From Lacinutrix sp. (GTDB lineage Bacteria > Bacteroidota > Bacteroidia > Flavobacteriales > Flavobacteriaceae): a stretch of DNA of 64,000 nt. Location: assembly GCF_029238095.1 (NCBI RefSeq), contig NZ_JAQWGS010000027.1:62001-126000 (forward strand), written 5' to 3'. How positions within the stretch are numbered: the stretch's first letter is position 1; each line of letters starts with the position of its first letter. Both the position numbers and the translations under genes were made by a program. The notes under the pieces were generated by a model, which saw only the letters and a program-made list of their open reading frames with translations, had not been told where the DNA came from and ran no database searches. Positions 9,036 through 17,267 of this stretch are shown here, one piece after another.

Positions 9036-9794
9036 TTAAAAACTTTTTAAGGTAAAACCAAAAGTTAAAAAACGATCTTCTTGTTTTTGATCTCCAATAA
9101 CAAGGCTCTCGAAAGTGTGCCTATAATTAACTTTAAGATTTAAAAATTTCCATACAGGAAACTTCAAACCAACATCGCCTTGCCAACGAAAGTTATCACT
9201 TTGTGCTAAAGAAGGTTGGAAATAAATTTCATGATTAAAAATCAACTTTTCTTTAAATAAATAATACTTACCGTTTACCCAAATTGTGCCTCTAAAGGTG
9301 TTTATAGACTCCATACCATCGTAGTTGTTATAATTAAAGTCTGTATTAGAAAAGTTAGTATTCTCATATTCGCTAGACAAAGACAGTTTAAGCTAATCTT
9401 TTTCTTTCTCAAGAATCTGGAATGTTACACCAGCACCAAACAAGTAACGCAAATCTATTGCTCTTCTATAATTTGTACTAACAAAACCCAAAACAAAAGG
9501 ATAGATTTTTTGCTCTGGATTTAGATATAAAAAGTTAAGACTTAAAATATCTTCATCTGCTTTTTCTTTACCAAATTCTTGAAATACATAAGAGTTCTGG
9601 TTTTTAAAAACCCACTTTTTCCATGGTTTAAAACTAAAGTCTGATTTTGCTCTAAATATTACTGTTTCTACATTTCCGCGTTGGTAAAAACCAGTAAGTG
9701 ACATACTGGCTTTAACGCTCAATGTATCGCTCTCATTAATTTGGGCAAACAGTACAATTGGGAAAATAAATCAAAAATAGAATCGTTTTTTCAT
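9036..9794 (-). pseudogene. DUF481-type outer membrane protein, broken by two in-frame stops
   Basis: Read from the ATG at 9792-9794, the frame encodes MKKRFYF, a TGA stop (9771-9773), the rest of a signal peptide (FIFPIVLFAQ) and a beta-barrel-like protein, then a TAG stop (9393-9395) after LEKEKD, and finally LKLSLSSEYENTNF through to GFTLKSF. All pieces are in one frame and add up to 252 codons, a normal DUF481 length as I recall the family. The TAG falls where I expect a conserved Trp. No frameshift is needed. The protein would be an outer membrane barrel of unknown function. With two stops it is very probably not made in full length. Confidence 0.85.
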
Positions 9795-9802
9795 TGTTTA
9801 AA

Positions 9803-10603
9803 CTAATACTTTATTGCCTTTAGTTCAAAAATTAAAGGATATAATTTGTCTTTTGTTACATACATTCCAGATGGAGTTTCTATTAAATTTGGCAAAACAT
9901 TATAAGGTGCTTCATCATGCTCCTTTAAATACTCAATATGTAATCCAGCTTCAGTTAAAGCATTAATAACTTCACTTAAACCATGATTCCATCCATATTC
10001 TTTAGTTACCATTTTAGAGTCTTGGTTAGCGTAGGTGCCTTCATATTCTTCATAAATCACTTCATCTTGCATATAACCGTATTTCATAATGGGTTTACCT
10101 TCTAAGTAATCGAACATCCAAACTATTGGGTGAAACTCAACCATATAAAAAACACCTCCTTTGTTCAGTTTTTCGGCAATCATCTGTCCCCAAGGCTTTA
10201 AATCTGGTAACCAACCAATAACACCATAACTGGTATAAACAATATCGAAGGTTTCTTTTATATGTGCTGAAGCGTCTAAAACATTACAACAAACAAAATT
10301 AGCATCTAATTGCAACTCTGTGTTTAATTGTGTTGCTAATGCGATACCTTCATCGCTTAAATCTACTCCAGTACATCTTGCTCCTAACCTACTCCAACTT
10401 AAAGTATCTTGACCAAAATGACACTGTAAATGTAGTAGTGTTTTACCATTAACATCTCCTAAAGCATCCAATTCATACTGCATTAAGGAAGTCTTACCGT
10501 TTTTAAAAGCTTCCATTGCATACATCTCACTTTTAGCATGTACTTTTACTTTAGTATTCCAAGTTGCTTTATTTACCTCAAAATATTGAGAATTTGTGCT
10601 CAT
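9803..10603 (-). CDS. Class I SAM-dependent methyltransferase
   Basis: This is a cytosolic methyltransferase of 266 residues from the ATG at 10603. The SAM-binding fold is visible: motif I LLHLQCHFGQDTLSW, the acidic VDLSDEGIALA after strand 2, and DIVYTSYGVIGWL for motif IV. The substrate is not predictable. A TTG start seven codons upstream is excluded because it overlaps the -7 promoter box at 10622-10629. The DUF481 pseudogene starts eight bases after its stop and was presumably in the same operon. Unlike its neighbours, this gene shows no lesion. Confidence 0.85.
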   Translation of the reverse strand: MSTNSQYFEVNKATWNTKVKVHAKSEMYAMEAFKNGKTSLMQYELDALGDVNGKTLLHLQCHFGQDTLSWSRLGARCTGVDLSDEGIALATQLNTELQLDANFVCCNVLDASAHIKETFDIVYTSYGVIGWLPDLKPWGQMIAEKLNKGGVFYMVEFHPIVWMFDYLEGKPIMKYGYMQDEVIYEEYEGTYANQDSKMVTKEYGWNHGLSEVINALTEAGLHIEYLKEHDEAPYNVLPNLIETPSGMYVTKDKLYPLIFELKAIKY

Positions 10604-10621
10604 AACTGTTTGGTATTTTAC

Positions 10622-10649
10622 CAAAACTAATTATTATTTCTTAGCTTTG
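10622..10649. promoter_or_regulatory. Divergent pair of -7 promoter elements
   Basis: Two exact TAnnTTTG boxes stand back to back. TAGTTTTG on the minus strand (10622-10629) serves the methyltransferase, and TAGCTTTG on the plus strand (10642-10649) serves the lipoprotein. Only 12 bases separate them, so RNA polymerase binding at the two should interfere. No -33 boxes are recognisable. Confidence 0.6.
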
Positions 10650-10666
10650 AAAGAAAACTAAAAACC

Positions 10667-11278
10667 ATGTATAGATTACTTATTATTTGTGTGCTCATTT
10701 TAGCGTCTTGCAAACAAGAAAAACCTGAAATTGAATTAACACTAGCTCAAAAAATTGCTAATGCGCATGGTTTTGAAAATTGGGATAAGGTTAAGGAATT
10801 TCACTTTACATTTAATGTTAACAAAGACAGTTCTCATTTTGGGCGTTCTTGGGTATGGAAACCAAAAGCAAACGAGGTAACAATGCTTACAGAAAAGGAC
10901 ACTATTACATACAACACGTCTAAAATAGAACAAGAAAGCATAAACACAGATCGCGCCTTCATTAACGATAAATATTGGGCTTTGTTACCTTTTCAATTAA
11001 TTTGGGACACTAGCGCAACATTAGGAGAACCTTTTAAAGTTGAAGCACCTATAAGTAAAATAGAACTTAATAAAGTTACGTTAACCTATCCTTCAGATGG
11101 TGGTTATACACCAGGCGATGCCTATGATATTTTTTATGATGACTACTTTATTATAAAAGAATGGGTTTATAGAAAAGCAAATGCTAATGAACCATCAATG
11201 ACCAATACCTTTGAAAACTACGAGAAATTTAGTGGTATTAAAATAGCTCAAGACCATAAAAAAGCTGAAGGCAATTAG
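10667..11278 (+). CDS. Lipoprotein of unknown function, C terminus truncated by a TAG
   Basis: The 203-residue protein begins with a lipoprotein signal peptide (MYRLLIICVLILASC, lipid Cys 15). The body (AHGFENWDKVKEFHFTFNV, GYTPGDAYDIFYDD) resembles a widespread uncharacterised flavobacterial lipoprotein. The frame stops at TAG (11276-11278) after KKAEGN, but the next codons read NLNFTNIKVITE and then TAA at 11315-11317. From memory, relatives continue with Trp right after the GN, so the TAG probably replaces TGG and removes about 13 residues. The product may still be made and function. A -7 box lies at 10642-10649. Confidence 0.8.
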   Translation: MYRLLIICVLILASCKQEKPEIELTLAQKIANAHGFENWDKVKEFHFTFNVNKDSSHFGRSWVWKPKANEVTMLTEKDTITYNTSKIEQESINTDRAFINDKYWALLPFQLIWDTSATLGEPFKVEAPISKIELNKVTLTYPSDGGYTPGDAYDIFYDDYFIIKEWVYRKANANEPSMTNTFENYEKFSGIKIAQDHKKAEGN

Positions 11279-11334
11279 AACCTTAATTTCACGAATATTA
11301 AAGTAATTACAGAATAACAACTAAAAACTAAAAA

Positions 11335-12603
11335 GTGTCAAACCATATTTTAGGTATAGCCTATGCTAAGCAATTAGACAAAGAAGATACAGTATCGCAT
11401 TATAGAGAGCAATTTCATATTCCAAAAGACAAAGACGGAAATAACTGGCTGTACTTTACAGGAAACTCGCTTGGTTTACAACCAAAAGCCACTCAAAAAT
11501 ACATTCAGCAAGAATTAGAAGATTGGGCAAATTTTGGTGTAGAAGGCCATTTTGAAGCTAAAAATCCATGGATGCCATATCATGAATTCCTAACAGAATC
11601 TATGGCGAAAATTGTAGGTGCAAAACCTATTGAGGTTGTTATAATGAATACTTTAACAACTAATTTACACTTACTTATGGTAAGTTTTTACCAACCAACA
11701 AAAACAAAATACAAGATTGTAATAGAAAGTGATGCTTTTCCAAGCGATAGGTATGCTGTACAAACACAATTAGATTTTCATGGTTTTGATGCAAACGAAG
11801 GCTTAATAGAGTGGAAACCAAGACCAGGCGAAGAGCTTTTAAACATTGAAGATTTAGAAACTATACTTGAAAAACAAGGCGATGAAATTGCTTTACTACT
11901 TATTGGAGGTGTAAATTATTACACAGGGCAATATTTAGATTTAAAAAAAATAACACAATTAGGTCATGCTAAAAACTGTATGGTTGGCATAGATTTAGCA
12001 CATGGCGTTGGTAATATAAAACCAGATTTACATAACTCTGGAGTAGATTTTGCAGCTTGGTGTACTTACAAATATTTAAACTCTGGACCTGGAAGTCTAG
12101 GAGGACTTTTTGTACACGAAAAACATGCACATAATAAAAAATTAAAACGTTTTGCTGGATGGTGGAGCCATAATAAAGCTACTCGTTTTAATATGAGGCA
12201 ACCTCTAGATGTTATTCCTGGTGCAGAAGGTTGGCAACTTAGTAATCCACCAATTTTATCTATGGCAGCAATTAAGGCTTCTTTAGATATGTTTAACGAA
12301 GTCGGAATGGATGCACTTCGCGAGAAATCTGAAAGACTAACAGGTTATTTTGAGTTCTTAATTAATGAATTAAACAACAATAAAATTAAAATAATTACAC
12401 CATCTAATCCAACTGAAAGAGGTTGTCAACTCTCTATTCAAGTAAAAGATGCCGATAAAAATTTACATAAAAAATTAACCGAAGCACATATTATTACAGA
12501 TTGGAGAGAACCAGACGTAATACGTTGTGCTCCTGTGCCTTTGTATAATACTTTTGAAGATGTTTATAGAATGGTTGATAAATTGAAAGCTATTTTGAAT
12601 TAA
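11335..12603 (+). CDS. kynU: Kynureninase
   Basis: This PLP enzyme cleaves kynurenine or 3-hydroxykynurenine to (3-hydroxy)anthranilate and alanine. The 422-residue protein is of normal length. The PLP lysine is K246 in CTYKYLNSGPG, and GNSLGLQP near the N terminus and the GWWSHN segment match the family. The start is GTG at 11335. With kmo three genes in total downstream, the expected product is 3-hydroxyanthranilate. It is the first gene of the kynurenine cluster. No TAnnTTTG box is visible in the 56 bases before it, so it may be read from the promoter of the lipoprotein gene. Confidence 0.96.
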   Translation: MSNHILGIAYAKQLDKEDTVSHYREQFHIPKDKDGNNWLYFTGNSLGLQPKATQKYIQQELEDWANFGVEGHFEAKNPWMPYHEFLTESMAKIVGAKPIEVVIMNTLTTNLHLLMVSFYQPTKTKYKIVIESDAFPSDRYAVQTQLDFHGFDANEGLIEWKPRPGEELLNIEDLETILEKQGDEIALLLIGGVNYYTGQYLDLKKITQLGHAKNCMVGIDLAHGVGNIKPDLHNSGVDFAAWCTYKYLNSGPGSLGGLFVHEKHAHNKKLKRFAGWWSHNKATRFNMRQPLDVIPGAEGWQLSNPPILSMAAIKASLDMFNEVGMDALREKSERLTGYFEFLINELNNNKIKIITPSNPTERGCQLSIQVKDADKNLHKKLTEAHIITDWREPDVIRCAPVPLYNTFEDVYRMVDKLKAILN

Positions 12604-12606
12604 ATT

Positions 12607-12951
12607 TTGAATACATTTCATAAAATAATTAGAGGAGAAAACATTATTGTTAAAATAAAAAAGAAAAGTGAAGTATCATTTTGGGAATTTCAAATCCTAG
12701 GTATTTTTAGCTTATTTACTAAACAGGGTTATGATTGTTTTTTTATTACAGATAAAAGAATTTTATTTTTAATAAAAGGTGAAATTATTACAAATATTGA
12801 GTATAACGATTTTAACAAAATCATATTTAACTCTCTAAACGATACATTAAAAATCGTGACTAATAGTGACAAAGAACAAATAGTATCATTAAAAAAACTA
12901 AGATTATCATTTGAAGAAATTCAATATCTAAAAAACAAACTAAATGCCTAA
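12607..12951 (+). CDS. Small protein with possible bacterial PH-like domain, unknown function
   Basis: The 114-residue protein has no signal peptide. Its pattern of short beta strands (GYDCFFITDKRILFLI, EIITNIEYNDFNKIIF, DTLKIVTNSDKEQIVSL) and a final helix resembles bacterial PH/YokE-like domains. That assignment is by pattern only. It starts with TTG three bases after the kynU stop, with no ATG available, and overlaps kmo by eight bases, so it is translationally embedded in the catabolic operon. Its composition is more AT-rich than its neighbours and it has no obvious part in the pathway. It may be a late insertion. Confidence 0.65.
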   Translation: MNTFHKIIRGENIIVKIKKKSEVSFWEFQILGIFSLFTKQGYDCFFITDKRILFLIKGEIITNIEYNDFNKIIFNSLNDTLKIVTNSDKEQIVSLKKLRLSFEEIQYLKNKLNA

Positions 12952-14341
12952 ATCTCAAAACATACTAATCATTGGAGCAGGACTTTGCGGAAGTCTTTTA
13001 GCATTACGTTTAGCACAAAGAGGCTATACTGTTAACGTTTACGAAAGCAGACCAGATTTACGTACAACCGATATCTCTGCAGGACGTTCAATAAACTTAG
13101 CACTATCTGCTCGTGGTTTAAGAGCACTACGATTAGCAGGAATAGAAGACAAAGTCAAACCCTTATGTATACCAATGTATGGTAGATTAATGCACGACAC
13201 ACAAAGCAATACATTTCCTTCTAACTATTCTGGTCGCAAAGGCGAATTTATTAACTCTATTTCTAGAGGAGAGCTAAACGGATTGCTACTTACTGAAGCT
13301 GATAAATATGACAATCTAACCATTCATTTTAATAAAAAATGCAATAGTATAGATATAGAAAATAATACAGCACAACTTTACGATTACGAAACCAAAAAAG
13401 AATTTGAAGCAAAAGGCGATGTCCTTTTTGGTGCAGATGGTGCAGGATCCTCTTTACGTAAAGCCTATTTTTTAGAACGTAAATTTTTGTTCAGTTTTTC
13501 TCAAAATTATCTAACACACGGTTATAAAGAATTAGAAATTCCTGCCTCAAAAGAAGGCAAACACCAAATAAGTAAAGACTATTTACACATTTGGCCAAGA
13601 GGCGAATACATGCTAATTGCACTACCTAATTTAGATGGAAGCTTTACAGTAACGCTCTTTTTAAGTTATGAGGAAGGCGAATATAATTTCAATAATCTTA
13701 CTACAGAAAAAACTATAAAAGCCTTTTTCGAATCGCAATTTCCTGATGCTTTAGCTTTAATTCCTAATATACTTGAAGAATTTACCAATAACCCAACAGG
13801 ACCTTTAGGCACTATAAAATGTTCACCTTGGCATTACCAAGGTAAAAATGTATTATTAGGTGATGCTGCACATGCTATTGTGCCATTTTATGGACAAGGC
13901 ATGAATGCTTCTTTTGAAGATGTCACTGTATTTAATACTGTTTTAGAGCAACATGAAGGCGATTGGGAAACCATTTTTAAAGTATACGAAAAAACAAGAA
14001 AAGCAGATACAGATGCAATAGCAGACTTAGCCATAGATAACTATTACGAAATGCGTGATCATGTGGCAAACCCAATGTTTAAAGAAAAGCGTATTTTAGA
14101 GATGGCTTTAGAAAAAGAATTTCCTGAAGAGTATTTCTCGAAATACTCGATGGTAACTTTTAAAGAAGACATTCCGTACAGCCAAGCCATGAAAAAAGGA
14201 AGAGCGCAAGACAAAGCAATTTTAAATATGATTGCAGACAAAACCATTAACATGAAAGACGATTTAAAAATTATATTAAAAAAAGTGCAACAAGAAACTA
14301 ATGCCATTCTAGAAGACGATAGAATTGCAGGATTGAAATAA
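12944..14341 (+). CDS. kmo: Kynurenine 3-monooxygenase
   Basis: This FAD- and NAD(P)H-dependent monooxygenase hydroxylates kynurenine to 3-hydroxykynurenine. The 465-residue protein starts with a dinucleotide fold ([19 protein letters not shown]) and an acidic end of strand 2 (VYESRP). [18 protein letters not shown] and the second FAD motif [19 protein letters not shown] are typical of the family. It overlaps the preceding ORF by eight bases and is followed after four bases by the RidA-type gene, so it lies in a tight operon. Together with kynU it sets the route to 3-hydroxyanthranilate. Confidence 0.96.
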   Translation: MPKSQNILIIGAGLCGSLLALRLAQRGYTVNVYESRPDLRTTDISAGRSINLALSARGLRALRLAGIEDKVKPLCIPMYGRLMHDTQSNTFPSNYSGRKGEFINSISRGELNGLLLTEADKYDNLTIHFNKKCNSIDIENNTAQLYDYETKKEFEAKGDVLFGADGAGSSLRKAYFLERKFLFSFSQNYLTHGYKELEIPASKEGKHQISKDYLHIWPRGEYMLIALPNLDGSFTVTLFLSYEEGEYNFNNLTTEKTIKAFFESQFPDALALIPNILEEFTNNPTGPLGTIKCSPWHYQGKNVLLGDAAHAIVPFYGQGMNASFEDVTVFNTVLEQHEGDWETIFKVYEKTRKADTDAIADLAIDNYYEMRDHVANPMFKEKRILEMALEKEFPEEYFSKYSMVTFKEDIPYSQAMKKGRAQDKAILNMIADKTINMKDDLKIILKKVQQETNAILEDDRIAGLK

Positions 14342-14345
14342 AATT

Positions 14346-14750
14346 ATGAGTGAAAAAACAGTAACACCAAGAGGAGCATATCCACATGTAAGACAAGTAG
14401 GCGATTTTATTTTCGTTTCAGGAACCAGTTCTAGAAGAGCAGACAATACCATAGCTGGAGTGGATACTATTGACGAAATGGGAACAAAAAAATTAAACGC
14501 TTATACGCAAACACAAGAGGTTTTAAAAAATATAGACACCAACCTTAAAAAAGTTGGAGCCAGTTTAAAAGACGTAGTAGATGTCACTTCCTTTTTAGTA
14601 AACATGAATGACTTTGCAGATTATAATAAGGCTTATGCAGAGTTTTTCGAAAAAGAAACAGGACCAACACGCACTACAGTAGCAGTACATCAATTACCTC
14701 ATCCAGATTTGGTAATTGAGATTAAGGTGATGGCTTATAAACCGAAATAA
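14346..14750 (+). CDS. RidA-family protein, probable 2-aminomuconate deaminase
   Basis: The 134-residue protein belongs to the Rid/YjgF superfamily, shown by [15 protein letters not shown], the Arg in GPTRTTVAV and the C-terminal VIEIKVMAY. Several Rid proteins in kynurenine or aminophenol catabolic operons (NbaF/AmnD type) hydrolyse 2-aminomuconate to 4-oxalocrotonate and ammonia. Its place between kmo and the semialdehyde dehydrogenase makes this the best guess here. A general enamine deaminase role is the alternative. It is four bases from kmo, and a palindromic repeat fills the gap downstream. Confidence 0.85.
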   Translation: MSEKTVTPRGAYPHVRQVGDFIFVSGTSSRRADNTIAGVDTIDEMGTKKLNAYTQTQEVLKNIDTNLKKVGASLKDVVDVTSFLVNMNDFADYNKAYAEFFEKETGPTRTTVAVHQLPHPDLVIEIKVMAYKPK

Positions 14751-14760
14751 TTTAGTTATT

Positions 14761-14829
14761 CTGTCATTCCGAAGGAGCACAGCAACTAGGAATCACATCA
14801 TAATATTCTCGTATTCGTTCGAAATGACA
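14761..14829. repeat. REP/MITE-like palindromic element
   Basis: The element begins TGTCATTCCGAA and ends TTCGAAATGACA, near-perfect terminal inverted repeats with one mismatch. It fills the gap between the RidA-type gene and the dehydrogenase and resembles interspersed palindromes common in Bacteroidota. No ORF lies inside. Confidence 0.75.
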
Positions 14830-14836
14830 AAAAAAT

Positions 14837-16273
14837 ATGAACATTCAAAACTACATAAACGGCAATTTCCACGATCCAATTCAAAATAATTGGATAGATA
14901 ACTATAACCCAAGTAACGGAGAAGTATACGGACAAATACCAAACTCAACTAAAGAAGATGTAGAGAATGCATACATCGCTGCAAAATCTGCATTTCCTGT
15001 TTGGTCTCAAACAAGTATAGATGAACGTAGTAGAATTTTAATAAAAATATCCGAATTACTTGAAGCTAATCTAAATCGTTTTGCTGAAGCAGAAAGCAAA
15101 GACAATGGCAAACCAATTAGTTTAGCAAAAGCAGTAGACATTCCAAGAGCTGCAAGTAATTTCAGGTTTTTTGGTAATGCTATTACACAGTTTGCAAGCG
15201 AAAGCCACGAAAGTATTGGAGAAGCCATAAATTACACATTACGTCAACCTATAGGTGTTGTAGGTTGTATTTCTCCATGGAATTTACCTCTTTATTTATT
15301 TACCTGGAAAATTGCTCCAGCCATTGCTGCTGGAAATTGTGTGGTTGCCAAACCAAGTGAAGTCACACCAATGACAGCTTATTTATTAGGTAAAATCTGT
15401 AATGAAGCTGGACTCCCAAAAGGCGTTTTAAATATAGTGCATGGTCTTGGTGGATCTACAGGTCAAGCCATTATCGAGCATGAAGACATTAAAGCGATAA
15501 GTTTTACAGGAGGAACAGCAACAGGAGCACATATTGCAAGAGTTGCTGCACCACTATTTAAAAAACTCTCGCTAGAATTAGGTGGAAAAAACCCAAATAT
15601 TATTTTTGCAGATTGCGATTATGACGATATGTTAGACACAACTGTAAGATCTTCTTTTGCTAACCAAGGTCAAATTTGCCTATGTGGAAGTCGCATTTTT
15701 GTAGAAGCTACTGTTTATAAAAAGTTTAAAAAAGATTTTGTTGAAAAAATAAAGGCTTTAAAAGTTGGGCATCCAAGTGAAGCTTCAACTAATATTGGCG
15801 CATTAGTCTCTAAAACACATTTAGAAAAAGTAAAAGAATATATAGAAATTGCCAAAACAGAAAACGGAAACATACTCTGTGGAGGAAATGAAGTTTCTGT
15901 AAATGGTTACGAAAATGGCTATTATTTGCAACCTACTGTTATAGAAGTTCCTACAGATGAATGCAGAGTAAACCAAGAAGAAATTTTTGGACCAGTAGTA
16001 ACCATAATGCCTTTTAATACAGAAGACGAAGTCTTGCAAATGGCAAACAAAGTGAAATACGGATTGTCTGCAACACTTTGGACTAACAACCTTAAACGTT
16101 CTATGCGCATGAGTAATCAATTACAAGCAGGAATTGTTTGGGTTAACACATGGATGCTTCGCGATTTACGCACACCATTTGGTGGTGTAAAAGCCTCTGG
16201 TGTTGGACGTGAAGGTGGTTTTGAAGCGTTACGTTTCTTTACTGAAGCTAAAAATGTTTGTATAAAATATTAA
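14837..16273 (+). CDS. Aldehyde dehydrogenase, probable 2-aminomuconate-6-semialdehyde dehydrogenase
   Basis: This 478-residue NAD-dependent aldehyde dehydrogenase has catalytic C281 in NQGQICLCGSR, general base E247 in LELGGK and the oxyanion-hole Asn in SPWNLP. The ICLCGSR form of the active site resembles ALDH8A1 and AmnC, which oxidise 2-aminomuconate semialdehyde to 2-aminomuconate. The position between the RidA-type deaminase and ACMS decarboxylase fits exactly this step. The REP-like element upstream separates it from the RidA gene by 86 bases, so it may have its own transcript start or be reached by read-through. Confidence 0.93.
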   Translation: MNIQNYINGNFHDPIQNNWIDNYNPSNGEVYGQIPNSTKEDVENAYIAAKSAFPVWSQTSIDERSRILIKISELLEANLNRFAEAESKDNGKPISLAKAVDIPRAASNFRFFGNAITQFASESHESIGEAINYTLRQPIGVVGCISPWNLPLYLFTWKIAPAIAAGNCVVAKPSEVTPMTAYLLGKICNEAGLPKGVLNIVHGLGGSTGQAIIEHEDIKAISFTGGTATGAHIARVAAPLFKKLSLELGGKNPNIIFADCDYDDMLDTTVRSSFANQGQICLCGSRIFVEATVYKKFKKDFVEKIKALKVGHPSEASTNIGALVSKTHLEKVKEYIEIAKTENGNILCGGNEVSVNGYENGYYLQPTVIEVPTDECRVNQEEIFGPVVTIMPFNTEDEVLQMANKVKYGLSATLWTNNLKRSMRMSNQLQAGIVWVNTWMLRDLRTPFGGVKASGVGREGGFEALRFFTEAKNVCIKY

Positions 16274-16288
16274 AAAATTAAAAGAAAT

Positions 16289-16315
16289 GTCTCCTCGAGT
16301 ACAGTCGAGAGGTTT
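16289..16315. repeat. Short palindromic repeat (TCGACTG family)
   Basis: A small hairpin (CTCGA, loop GTACAG, TCGAG) fills the gap between the dehydrogenase and SDR genes. On the minus strand its core reads CTCGACTGTACTCGAGG, close to TTCGACTGCGCTCAAGG at 63924-63940. It belongs to a scattered repeat family. Confidence 0.6.
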
Positions 16316-16331
16316 CAAAAGAACTTAGAAC

Positions 16332-17114
16332 ATGAATTTAAACCTAAACAACAAATACGCATTAGTATGTGGAAGTACAGCAGGAATTGGTAAAGCAACA
16401 GCTATGGCTTTAGCAGCAGAAGGAGTACAAATTACTCTTATTGCTAGAAATGAAGAGAAGCTAAAAGCAACATTAGCCCAATTACCTCAACATAGAAATC
16501 ACGATTACATAGTTGCTGATTTTTCTAATCCGAAAACATTAAAAGAAAAGGTTGAAGCTTATGTAAAACAAAATCATGGCTTTCATATTTTGATAAACAA
16601 TACAGGTGGCCCAAAAGGCGGACCAGTTTTTTCTGCTGATGTTGAGGAGTTTGAAAGTGCTTTTACACAACATTTAAAATGTAATCATGTACTAGCACAA
16701 GCTGTTGTTCCATTTATGAAAAGCGAATGTTATGGCAGAATTGTAAACGTCATTTCAACCTCTGTAAAACAACCATTAGATGGCTTAGGTGTAAGCAACA
16801 CTATTCGTGGTGCAGTAGCCAACTGGAGTAAAACCTTAGCTAACGAGTTAGGGCAATTTGGTATTACCGTAAACAATGTACTTCCTGGAGCTACAGGAAC
16901 AGAGCGTTTAACTGAAATTATAAAAAACAAATCTGCTAAATCTGGAAATACAGAAGAAGAATCTGCAAATGCTATGAAAAGTGCAGTTCCTGCTAAACGT
17001 TTTGCAAAACCAGAAGAATTAGCAGATGCCATTACATTTTTGGCAAGTGAACGTGCTGGTTATATTAACGGCATTAATCTTCCTGTAGATGGAGGAAGAA
17101 CGAAGAGTTTATAG
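16332..17114 (+). CDS. SDR-family oxidoreductase with altered catalytic triad
   Basis: The 260-residue Rossmann protein has the SDR cofactor motif (GSTAGIGKAT, residues 14-23), NNTGG at 89-93 and the C-terminal NLPVDGG. The catalytic Ser is probably S144. At the usual Tyr-x3-Lys site the sequence reads S155-x3-R159 (SNTIRG), so the classical proton donor and lysine are missing. Divergent SDRs with this substitution exist in other bacteria and are mostly uncharacterised. Its reaction in kynurenine breakdown is unknown; no step from kynurenine to 4-oxalocrotonate needs an extra ketoreductase. It could be a binding protein or act on a side product. Confidence 0.85.
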   Translation: MNLNLNNKYALVCGSTAGIGKATAMALAAEGVQITLIARNEEKLKATLAQLPQHRNHDYIVADFSNPKTLKEKVEAYVKQNHGFHILINNTGGPKGGPVFSADVEEFESAFTQHLKCNHVLAQAVVPFMKSECYGRIVNVISTSVKQPLDGLGVSNTIRGAVANWSKTLANELGQFGITVNNVLPGATGTERLTEIIKNKSAKSGNTEEESANAMKSAVPAKRFAKPEELADAITFLASERAGYINGINLPVDGGRTKSL

Positions 17115-17161
17115 TTCAATTTCTCAATTTTTATTCCTATTTTTATTGAATTGATAAATTT

Positions 17162-17255
17162 GCGTTAAGGATTGAAGCGTTGTTGGAGCTCCTTGAAGAG
17201 AGCGACTGCCGAAAGCCTGACCAAGACAATGCTTTTTTGCATGCCTTGGTAACGC
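17162..17255 (+). ncRNA. Structured-RNA-like element, copy A (GCGTTA...TAACGC)
   Basis: A 94-base element closed by perfectly complementary ends (GCGTTA at 17162-17167 and TAACGC at 17250-17255). Inside are GGATTGAAGCG, the conserved box AGCCTGAC (17214-17221), and a hairpin CCAAG...CTTGG with an inner ATGC-T6-GCAT stem. Copy B at 39045-39144 shares the ends, the boxes and the layout, but its stems have different sequence. I recall such elements as frequent between genes in Flavobacteriaceae. It might match a known motif such as Flavo-1, which I cannot confirm. Strand is assigned by similarity and neighbouring genes. Confidence 0.6.
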
Positions 17256-17267
17256 CCAAAATATAAA

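Noticed and set aside
9393-11278. Recoding of TAG as Trp or another amino acid
   Set aside because: TAG ends intact genes in the same window (for example the SDR at 17114, the dioxygenase at 17804 and porT at 30002), so it is a working stop codon.
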